Assembly: GCA_003556835.1 (NCBI GenBank)
Contig: PWQG01000132.1
Coordinates: 1-5,411, forward strand
Length of the DNA: 5,411 nt
Direction of reading: 5' to 3'
Source: Gammaproteobacteria bacterium
Lineage (GTDB): Bacteria; Pseudomonadota; Gammaproteobacteria; Pseudomonadales; Pseudohongiellaceae
Part shown: one piece after another, positions 1 to 5,411 of the stretch
Numbering within the stretch: position 1 is the first letter of the stretch
How the letters are laid out: every line of letters starts with the position of its first letter
Notes under the pieces: generated by a model
What the model was told of the DNA's origin: nothing
Database searches by the model: none
The model's input: only the letters and a program-made list of their open reading frames with translations
Made by a program: the position numbers and the translations under genes

Positions 1-2
1 CT

Positions 3-560
3 TTCTTCTGGGGCCAGCTCAAAGGCGTCGGCAAGATCTATGTCCAGGTCGTGGTCGATGCCTTCTGCTCCCTGGCCTTCGCCAAGGTCTACACCTCGAA
101 AATGCCGATCACGGCCGCTGACCTGGTCTACGACCGTGTGCTGCCGTTCTACGAGGCCCTGGGCGTGCCCGTCCGGGCTGTCCTGACCGACAACGGCCGG
201 GAGTTCTGCGGCAAGCCCGAAAGCCATCCCTATGAGCTGCTGCTGAGCTTGCACGATATCGAGCATCGCACCACCAAGGTCCGATCACCTCGGACCAACG
301 GCTTTGTGGAGCGCATGAACCGCACCCTGCTGGACGAACACTTCCGCATCAAGGGCCGGGAGAAGAGGTACGAGTCAGCCGAGAAAATCCAGGCCGATCT
401 GGATGAGTTCCTGGAGTTCTACAACCTGAAACGAAGCCACCAGGGGTACCGTCTGAAAGGCCGAACACCCGCTCAGGCACTGCGAGATGCCCTGAGTCGA
501 AAGAAGTTGCCGCCCATCGTTCCGAAGGAGCCTGCAAAGGACCTCGCCGAAGCGACATAA
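3..560 (+). CDS. IS481-type DDE transposase (rve integrase core), 5' truncated by window edge
   Basis: This is the C-terminal 185 residues of a cut-and-paste transposase with an RNase H-like (rve) catalytic core. The reading frame is open to the left edge, so the GTG at position 51 is an internal valine and the true start lies outside. The three acidic catalytic residues are visible: Asp in VVVDAF (codon 57-59), Asp in LTDNGREF (codon 189-191) and Glu in TNGFVERMNRTLLDE (codon 309-311). The second Asp and the Glu are 40 residues apart, with a CGKPESHPYELL segment between them that is usual for this transposase subgroup. The C-terminal part ends with the conserved LKRSHQGYRLKGRTP motif and a short basic, proline-rich tail before TAA. 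The visible part shows no frameshift or missing catalytic residue, so the element may be intact. The N-terminal helix-turn-helix region cannot be seen. Assignment to IS481 rather than another rve family is from recall of motifs, not a search. Confidence 0.9.
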   Translation, partial: FFWGQLKGVGKIYVQVVVDAFCSLAFAKVYTSKMPITAADLVYDRVLPFYEALGVPVRAVLTDNGREFCGKPESHPYELLLSLHDIEHRTTKVRSPRTNGFVERMNRTLLDEHFRIKGREKRYESAEKIQADLDEFLEFYNLKRSHQGYRLKGRTPAQALRDALSRKKLPPIVPKEPAKDLAEAT

Positions 561-680
561 GCACAGTCACTGGAGAGTCCCGGTGTCGGCAAACAGTTCA
601 ACTTGTACCTCTATACGGGCTACTGCGGTGAGGTCACGCTAGGTCTCAGCCGTCAATATAGTTACTACATCGCCGCTGCA
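561..680. other. Non-coding gap between transposase and beta-helix gene
   Basis: This gap separates the convergent ends of the transposase gene and the beta-helix gene. I see no gene, no tRNA-like structure and no convincing stem-loop followed by a T-run on either strand. A short direct repeat AGGTC..AGGTC occurs near 631-645 and is probably chance. The left part likely belongs to the insertion sequence; the right part is the 3' flank of the beta-helix gene. Confidence 0.5.
573..609. repeat. Candidate right terminal inverted repeat of the IS
   Basis: Just after the transposase stop lies a segment containing GGTGTCGGCAAACAGTTCAA and ending near TTGTACC. Its position, 12 to 50 bases past the stop codon, fits the right end of an IS481-type element. 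The matching left end would be upstream of the window, so the inverted repeat and the target duplication cannot be confirmed and the exact boundary is unknown. Confidence 0.3.
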
Positions 681-1643
681 TCATTCCAAGCAGGGGCTGC
701 GGCTATGACATAGGTTGGGTGAGAGTTCGAAAATCCTGTCCGAATCGTCAAAAACAAGTTGACTGTCAAACGGATCAGAACCATTAGAGGTAAATGCGTT
801 GTTTGAGAGGCTGATACCAGCGGTGCCCTCTAGTGCAATCACCAGCACTCCGGTGTTGGTATTGCCCTGAATGACGCTATCAATAACGCTACTGCCTGCC
901 GACGCGCCCGAAAAGAAGATGCCATTGCGGTTTGTGGAAACCAAATTGCCCCTGATGAGAGTTGGACTCAGGGCCTGAATCCCATGGTTTCCATTCCCAA
1001 TAATCAAGCTGTTCTCTATGATGCCTCTTCTCAATGACGAATTGATCTGGATTCCATTGATTACATTATCGATTGACGAGGAGTCTCGGATGATTGCTTC
1101 AGCTAGCATATCGATTCCGAACAGATTATTGACGGCTCTCACCCTTTCAGCCACTGCTCCGCGCCCGACACCAATCCCTGCAAAGCAGTTGCGTGCTGTT
1201 ACATCAGCCACAAAACCAGATCTGCCGACCGTCATGCAGTAATTGCCGAATCCCTCGACCTGGCCATTAATGACATGTAGGCCGGATATGGCCTCCTCGC
1301 CTCCAATTAAATCAATGCCACGCCCTGAGCCCCCTGGTGAGCAGCTTCCTGAATCCAAGTCACATTGGTTGGGGCCCTTCAGGGTGAATCCATTGAGATC
1401 AAGCCGAACGTTGTTTGCTGAAATGATGATTGTGGCTACATTTGGATCTGAGGTTTCGAGGTTGCTGGTCAAGATGAATTTTCCTGGCATCGTTATCTCA
1501 ACCGGCAGTCCGGGGTTGTCTCCTGGGAAACAGCCGACTTCAACGCAGGCCTGGTTGATCTCCAGTGCCCCAGTGCTTGCGAGAGCTACAGACCAACCCA
1601 GAGCGTTCGCTAAAACCGTAACAAGCAGTATCATTGCTTTCAT
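681..1643 (-). CDS. Secreted right-handed parallel beta-helix repeat protein
   Basis: This 320-residue protein has a Sec signal peptide: basic start MKAM, hydrophobic core LLVTVLANALGWSVA, and a likely cleavage after ALA at residue 22, so it should be exported. From about residue 70 it consists of short beta-strand rungs with repeated Asn/Gly/Ile patterns, such as NNVRLDLNGFTLKGP, NSLIIGNGNHGIQ and NLVSTNRNGIFFSG, typical of PbH1/pectate-lyase-like beta-helices. Cysteine pairs occur near the N-terminus (C33, C38), around residues 93-101, and at the extreme C-terminus (LCHSRSPC), consistent with disulfides outside the cytoplasm. No catalytic residues of a known polysaccharide lyase are recognisable, so substrate and activity are unknown; related proteins are usually annotated only as beta-helix proteins. 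The start ATG follows GGAGA with 6-base spacing, and the upstream gene's stop lies in that spacer, suggesting translational coupling. GC content is well below that of the BREX genes. Confidence 0.85.
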   Translation of the reverse strand: MKAMILLVTVLANALGWSVALASTGALEINQACVEVGCFPGDNPGLPVEITMPGKFILTSNLETSDPNVATIIISANNVRLDLNGFTLKGPNQCDLDSGSCSPGGSGRGIDLIGGEEAISGLHVINGQVEGFGNYCMTVGRSGFVADVTARNCFAGIGVGRGAVAERVRAVNNLFGIDMLAEAIIRDSSSIDNVINGIQINSSLRRGIIENSLIIGNGNHGIQALSPTLIRGNLVSTNRNGIFFSGASAGSSVIDSVIQGNTNTGVLVIALEGTAGISLSNNAFTSNGSDPFDSQLVFDDSDRIFELSPNLCHSRSPCLE

Positions 1644-1646
1644 TGG

Positions 1647-2462
1647 CTATCTCCAAAAATCTATAAAACGTGTCCGGAATATTACATCTTCATTTGCGGT
1701 TGCTGAAAAGCCTGCTAGACGGCATTCCGCACAGATCCCAAGAATTGATTCTCTTTTCGCAGCCGGTTTGACGGCAGTGCCATTTTTCAGGTTCACATAT
1801 ACCAGATCGGATGCTCGAATGAGCTGGTCGGGTAGTGAGAATGTGCTTGAAAATGAAAGGAACAGGTGGCCGGTTTCAGTTGCATCCACTGATACTATTC
1901 TCGTGGATTCCGGAATGCCAGAATCTTGACCAATGAAAAAATGTTGGGGGATACCTGCTGAATATCGAATCACATCCCGCGGCGTGAATACCTTTTTGTC
2001 AATCTGAACAATCGTGTCGAGCACGATAAGAAGGTCGTCGTTTACGAACGAAATGGCAGATATTTTCGAAGGCGGGTTAAGCAGCAGGCTGTCGCTGCTT
2101 GCAAACAATTCAAATGCGCCATTCGCAGAAACCCGCACAACATCTCGGGGGGTAAAGGTTTGTTCGCCCTTTTTAAAGGTGATGTCGGGCGCGATGAAAA
2201 GGTAGTCGCCCTTTCGGGCTAGGGCTTGAATGCTCACGCCCGGCGGCAGATTGAGTTGCTTTATCTCAAATGAGCCTGCTCGGTAAGACAAAACGTTCCC
2301 GGGCGCAAGCGGGCCTGCGGGCGTATCCCGCCAAATGTTCAGCGCGATGGAGTATTCGTCGAATGTTGTCTGGGCTACGCCATGGCTTGGAAGACAAGCC
2401 AGCGCGAGTGCCAGAATTGACTTTAAAACGACAGCACAGACTAGCAGCGAATTCCCTATCAT
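1647..2462 (-). CDS. Exported protein with 56-residue repeats, function unknown
   Basis: This 271-residue protein starts at the ATG at 2462, chosen because GGGGA precedes it by 5 bases and a signal peptide follows directly. The reading frame is open further upstream into brxL, but that extension is arginine-rich shadow sequence without a signal. The hydrophobic stretch LLVCAVVLKSILALALAC is followed by a likely cleavage after GVA (residue 30); Cys23 gives only a poor lipobox. The mature part is repetitive: FTPRDVVRVS (103-112), FTPRDVIRYS (159-168) and IRASDLVYVN (215-224) recur at exactly 56 residues, with a more diverged copy LAPGNVLSYR at 52-61. Between anchors come strand-like segments such as GDYLFIAPD, DDLLIVLDT and GHLFLSFSS. 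This pattern suggests a small beta-propeller or solenoid, by inference. A CAEC pair lies near the C-terminus. I do not recognise a named function. It ends 3 bases before the beta-helix gene and the two probably form one transcript. Confidence 0.8.
   Translation of the reverse strand: MIGNSLLVCAVVLKSILALALACLPSHGVAQTTFDEYSIALNIWRDTPAGPLAPGNVLSYRAGSFEIKQLNLPPGVSIQALARKGDYLFIAPDITFKKGEQTFTPRDVVRVSANGAFELFASSDSLLLNPPSKISAISFVNDDLLIVLDTIVQIDKKVFTPRDVIRYSAGIPQHFFIGQDSGIPESTRIVSVDATETGHLFLSFSSTFSLPDQLIRASDLVYVNLKNGTAVKPAAKRESILGICAECRLAGFSATANEDVIFRTRFIDFWR
1650..1654 (-). promoter_or_regulatory. Ribosome binding site of the beta-helix gene, inside the upstream gene
   Basis: On the minus strand GGAGA stands 6 bases before the ATG at 1643. 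The TAG stop of the upstream gene (1647-1649) lies within the spacer, so ribosomes ending the first gene are placed right at this start. This supports ATG 1643 and co-translation of the pair. Confidence 0.7.
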
Positions 2463-2467
2463 GACTG

Positions 2468-2472
2468 TCCCC
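2468..2472 (-). promoter_or_regulatory. Ribosome binding site deciding the start at 2462
   Basis: GGGGA on the minus strand is 5 bases from the ATG at 2462. The alternative in-frame ATG at 2474 has no purine-rich site before it. The 64 bases between brxL and this gene (2463-2526) are AT-richer than brxL; I find neither a convincing sigma-70 promoter nor a hairpin terminator there. Confidence 0.6.
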
Positions 2473-2526
2473 ATTGTGCGGAACGAAAACCCGAATTGAG
2501 CACTTTTACCAACTTTCGAAAAGATA

Positions 2527-4620
2527 TCACGGGGCGCTGTGGAAGTAAATTTCACAAGCCTTACACCGCCGATGCTCCTGCAGCCGGTGCCCCAGGTTGA
2601 ACGCGTCCCGGTTATCGAACGCCTGAAAAATATCCAGCCCCCGCCCGAGCACGATCTTCCATCCCGTATCCGTCTCAATCTTGCGGTCATGGATGGTCCG
2701 CGTTTCGTCGTATTGCCAGTCGAAATCCACCCCGGCGCGGGCGGCGTTGGCCTGGATGCTTTGCAGGAGTTCGGTTTGCTGTTCGCCGCGTTCTTCGTCC
2801 TGGATGGTTTGCAGGCGGACGACGACTTCGTCTTCCGGGGCTTTCTGGCGGATGATGACTTCGATGAATTCCATCAGGTTGCGGGCCTGGTGGAACATGC
2901 GGATGTAGGGGTCGACCAGGTCGACTCGGGTTGCACCCTTCAGATACGGTCCGAACAGACGTTCGTAGGAGATTCCGGTCTGGTTTTCGCGAATCTCGAT
3001 GCTGCCCGGTTGGGGCTTGGCGACAGGCGGCAGCTCGGGCTGGACGGCCGGCGGCGTGGAACTGGCTGCTGCACTGGCTGAGGCCTTCTCGCCGGGCCCG
3101 GCTGGCTGCGCGTCGGCTCCATCGCCCTTTGGCCCCCGCCGCCGATGGTAGAAGTCCGGATACTCCCCTTCCTCCAGCGTCTCGACCGTCTTCTCCACCC
3201 CATCGGCCCCGGAGTACGCAAAGTGCACCGGAACAAAGGTGGTGTCGACCCGCATCATCTGGTCCTTGACGCGCTTGCGGCCTTCGATGGCGAAGCGCAG
3301 CAGCAGCTCGGTTTCTTCGTCGCTGGCCTGGCCGTCGGGGAACAGGATCTTCATCAGGCCGGAAAAGGTCTTGTGGATGCCGTCTCGGTCGCGCACGGAG
3401 ATGTCGTCGGACAGCCGGAACAGAGCCTGATAGCGGTCGCTGTAGTCGCTGTTGCGCAGATGGCGCAGGATCTCGGCCAGGTAGTCGACGACGAAGCCAT
3501 AGCCGTCGGAGAACATGTCGCCGCGCAGGGTCTCGACTTCCCAGCCGGGGATGTAGAAGTGCAGCCGGTCGAGGAAGGCCGAGTCGCAGAACTTCTCCGG
3601 CAGCGGATCGAACAGATGGCTGTGCTTGAGCATGTAGGGCACGGTGTGGTCGGTGTTGCCGACGAAGGCCATGGAGGCCTCGGCGCCCAGGGTCTCGATG
3701 CCGCGTGAGAAGGTCTTGTTGGCCATGTAGTTCTTGAGGATGTCGACCAAGGCCTTGTCGACGCGCTTCTGCTTGCCGGCAAACTCGTCGAAGGCCACGC
3801 AGTCCCAGTAGCCGACCAGGCCGATATTGCCGGTGGCGTTGTTGACGAACAGCTTGGCCACCGTCACCTCACCACCCGACAGCAGCATGCCGTGCGGCGA
3901 GAACTCGGAGTAGACGTGGGACTTGCCCGTGCCCTTTGGTCCCAGCTCGATCAGGTTGTAGTTGCGCTCGCAGAAGGGGATCAGGCGGATCAGCTGCAGC
4001 AGCTTGCCGCGCAGGCCGAACATTTCCGGGTTCAGGCCAATGGACTGCAGCAGCAGGTCGATCCATTCCTCCACGGTGAACTGCTTGCGGGCAGCAAGGT
4101 AGCCCTCGAAGTCGAAGCGCGAGAGCTGGATGGGCTTCAGGCTGCCCAGGATCCACGGGCTGACGTTCTTGTCCTCGGACGGCTCGTACTCCAGGTCGGT
4201 GATGCACCACACCCCGCCGACCAGCAGCTTGGGGTGCTTCTTGACCGTGTCGGCATCGACCAGCACTTCCTTGATACCCAGGTTGGAAAAGCGTGCCTCG
4301 TAGACGTCCTTCTTGTCGTTCAGCGCCACCTCGACCTTGTCGATGACCTTGTAGCGCCCACGTTCGCGGATGGTCGAGCGCACCAGCCCCGCCTCGTTGC
4401 GGTGGACGTAGTGCTTGGCCAGGATCTCGCGCACGGTGTTGATGCCGGACTGGATGGAGTCCTCATCATCGGTGGCGCAGTACTGGCCCAGCAGGTACTC
4501 CAGCACGTAGGAGGGCACGATGGCGTTGCCCTTGACGGCCTTGACCAGGTCCTTGCGCACCACCAGTCCGGCGAAGTGCTCGTTGATCTTGCGGTCGAGT
4601 GCATGCATGGCGGCGGTCAT
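2527..4620 (-). CDS. brxL: BREX system AAA+ ATPase BrxL, form with MIT_C-like C-terminus instead of Lon domain
   Basis: BrxL is a cytoplasmic, DNA-associated AAA+ protein of BREX phage defence. The 697 residues begin with the family's N-terminal region (ALDRKINEHFAGLVVRKDLV, then VPSYVLEYLLGQYCATDDE). The ATPase core follows: Walker A GPKGTGKS at 227-234, Walker B DCVAFDEF at 273-280 (D278, E279), a sensor-1-like FVGNTD at 319-324 (N322), and a candidate arginine finger in SAFLDRLHFYIPGW (R352). The family motif EGRKRVKDQ at 446-454 closes this part. After that, where E. coli/Salmonella-type BrxL carries a Lon-protease-like domain, there is an Ala/Pro-rich linker (about 497-540) and a domain at about 550-693 resembling MIT_C, with YERLFGPYLKGA, VDLVDPYIR and IHDRKIETDTGWKIVLGRGLD. 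H644, D645 and K647 lie in the PLD-like position of that fold. No Lon Ser-Lys dyad region is seen. The ATG at 4620 follows the pglZ stop by 5 bases; AGGA overlaps that stop with only 3-base spacing, so coupling is likely. Confidence 0.93.
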   Translation of the reverse strand: MTAAMHALDRKINEHFAGLVVRKDLVKAVKGNAIVPSYVLEYLLGQYCATDDEDSIQSGINTVREILAKHYVHRNEAGLVRSTIRERGRYKVIDKVEVALNDKKDVYEARFSNLGIKEVLVDADTVKKHPKLLVGGVWCITDLEYEPSEDKNVSPWILGSLKPIQLSRFDFEGYLAARKQFTVEEWIDLLLQSIGLNPEMFGLRGKLLQLIRLIPFCERNYNLIELGPKGTGKSHVYSEFSPHGMLLSGGEVTVAKLFVNNATGNIGLVGYWDCVAFDEFAGKQKRVDKALVDILKNYMANKTFSRGIETLGAEASMAFVGNTDHTVPYMLKHSHLFDPLPEKFCDSAFLDRLHFYIPGWEVETLRGDMFSDGYGFVVDYLAEILRHLRNSDYSDRYQALFRLSDDISVRDRDGIHKTFSGLMKILFPDGQASDEETELLLRFAIEGRKRVKDQMMRVDTTFVPVHFAYSGADGVEKTVETLEEGEYPDFYHRRRGPKGDGADAQPAGPGEKASASAAASSTPPAVQPELPPVAKPQPGSIEIRENQTGISYERLFGPYLKGATRVDLVDPYIRMFHQARNLMEFIEVIIRQKAPEDEVVVRLQTIQDEERGEQQTELLQSIQANAARAGVDFDWQYDETRTIHDRKIETDTGWKIVLGRGLDIFQAFDNRDAFNLGHRLQEHRRCKACEIYFHSAP

Positions 4621-4625
4621 GAGTC

Positions 4626-5411
4626 CTAGAAATCGAAATCCGTGGTGAAAGAGCGGCGAATCACGTAGCGCACCGACTTGTATTCCTTGAAGTGGCTGGT
4701 GTCGCCGTGGCGCTCGTTCAGGCGCAGGAACACTTCCTGCTCATTGGCCTCATCGGCCTCGCGGGTCAGCACGAAACGCTTGCGCGTCTCGCGCTCGCGC
4801 GGGTTGTCTGAAGTGCGGTCGAAGATCAGCTCATGCTCGTCAGAGATCAACTGCCCGTCGGCGGTGTAGATGCCGGCGCGCAGCACCCGGCGCTGGACCT
4901 TCTCGGTCACCGGCTCGGTCTGGTAGAACATCACCGCCACCTGACCGGTGGTGATGGTGTTGGATCCGCTGCGCACAATTTCGACCTCGACCTGGCGCAC
5001 GTCGCTGGCGCGCTTCTTGTTGATCGACAGCACCGGCACGACCACTTCCTGCAGGGTCGCCCCGCCGTGGACAAAGCGCGATCCCGATCCCTTCAGGCGC
5101 AGGCGGTTGATCGACTTTGACACCTGCACTTCCAGATCGCCCGCCAGCCCCAGCTGGGCGGTGGTGTAGTGCTTGAAGCCCGGCGCGCTGGTCAGGCCCC
5201 GCCCGGTGACAAAGCGCCGGTCCTGGTGGAAGATTTCCTGGCCGTCCGGGGCCGCGCTGGAGAAATCGCTCTCCTCCAGCTTGCGGTTCTGGTAGATGAA
5301 GCCGTGATCGGCGGTGATCAGGATATTGGCCACGTTGTTGCCGGCCAGCTTCTTGACCAGCTTGAGCAGGTCTTCCTGGGCGTCTTCGGCCGCCCCGCAG
5401 ACCTGTCCCTC
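4626..5411 (-). CDS. pglZ: BREX phosphatase-superfamily protein PglZ (type A), C-terminal part; start beyond right edge
   Basis: PglZ belongs to the alkaline phosphatase superfamily and is a core BREX component; in type 1 systems it acts with the methyltransferase PglX. Only the last 261 residues are in the window, and the frame is open to the right edge. The GTG at 5333 is an internal valine in NNVANILITADHGFIYQ, not a start. The ITADHGF motif (Asp codon 5307-5309, His codon 5304-5306) is the C-terminal metal-binding DH motif of the superfamily. It is followed by RKLEESDFSS and, further on, RFVHGGATLQEVVVPVLSI, another family hallmark whose HGG probably contributes to the metal site. The remainder is a beta-rich C-terminal domain ending in RRSFTTDFDF. 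Type A (type 1 BREX) is inferred from these motifs and from brxL following at 5 bases. The full protein would normally be around 800-900 residues, so some two thirds are missing here. Confidence 0.92.
   Translation of the reverse strand, partial: EGQVCGAAEDAQEDLLKLVKKLAGNNVANILITADHGFIYQNRKLEESDFSSAAPDGQEIFHQDRRFVTGRGLTSAPGFKHYTTAQLGLAGDLEVQVSKSINRLRLKGSGSRFVHGGATLQEVVVPVLSINKKRASDVRQVEVEIVRSGSNTITTGQVAVMFYQTEPVTEKVQRRVLRAGIYTADGQLISDEHELIFDRTSDNPRERETRKRFVLTREADEANEQEVFLRLNERHGDTSHFKEYKSVRYVIRRSFTTDFDF

Noticed and set aside
561..680. Rho-independent terminator between the convergent genes
   Set aside because: No GC-rich stem followed by a T-run could be found on either strand by eye.
1243..1929. 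Plus-strand open frame of 228 codons opposite the two secreted-protein genes
   Set aside because: It crosses the junction of two well-supported minus-strand genes and its product shows no domain or signal; best explained as a shadow.
2463..2690. N-terminal extension of the 56-residue-repeat protein into brxL (open frame up to 2690)
   Set aside because: The extension is Arg/Ser/Gly-rich, overlaps conserved brxL coding sequence, and would bury the signal peptide; a good ribosome site and signal peptide support ATG 2462.
2539..3708. Overlapping plus-strand open frames opposite the C-terminal half of brxL, and a 98-codon minus frame at 2940-3236
   Set aside because: They lie over the GC-rich linker and conserved regions of brxL, with Arg/Pro/Ala-rich products typical of shifted-frame translation.
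3892..4629. Long plus-strand open frame of 245 codons opposite brxL
   Set aside because: It is the antisense shadow of conserved ATPase coding sequence in GC-rich DNA; its product is a Val/Leu/Gln-rich sequence with no recognisable domain.
5331..5333. GTG as a start codon of pglZ
   Set aside because: The frame continues open to the window edge and the codon sits just before the conserved ITADHGF motif, so it is an internal valine.
1..5411. CRISPR array, tRNA or rRNA gene
   Set aside because: No regularly spaced DNA repeats and no tRNA- or rRNA-like sequence were seen; the only periodic pattern is the protein-level 56-residue repeat.

Overview
The window reads as a stretch of bacterial chromosome from a GC-rich proteobacterium, most likely a gammaproteobacterium. 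That guess rests on protein style only: a BREX phage-defence operon, secreted beta-helix proteins with paired cysteines, and an IS481-type transposase. No taxonomic marker gene is present, so the host assignment is weak.

Layout from left to right. Positions 3-560 (+) hold the C-terminal 185 residues of a DDE/rve transposase whose start lies off the left edge. Positions 561-680 contain no gene; they probably include the right end of that insertion sequence. Positions 681-1643 and 1647-2462 (both -) are two signal-peptide-bearing proteins of unknown function, separated by only 3 bases. The first in transcription order (1647-2462) is built on a 56-residue repeat; the second (681-1643) is a parallel beta-helix-like protein. 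Positions 2527-4620 (-) encode BrxL, the AAA+ ATPase of BREX phage defence. Positions 4626-5411 (-) are the C-terminal part of PglZ, whose start lies off the right edge.

The reading direction of the main block is right to left: pglZ, brxL, then the two secreted-protein genes. The pglZ-brxL order with a 5-base gap is the usual 3' end of a type 1 BREX operon (brxA, brxB, brxC, pglX, pglZ, brxL), so brxC, pglX and the rest should lie beyond the right edge. BREX lets the host modify its own DNA through PglX and blocks phage replication by a mechanism that is still not settled. BrxL here is of the form that lacks the C-terminal Lon-protease-like domain; after the ATPase it has a low-complexity linker and a domain resembling MIT_C, a PLD-like fold.

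The two secreted-protein genes follow brxL on the same strand after 64 bases with no visible terminator, but are clearly lower in GC than the BREX genes and the transposase. They look like cargo of separate origin, caught between the BREX operon and an insertion sequence. Whether they have anything to do with defence cannot be decided from this window.
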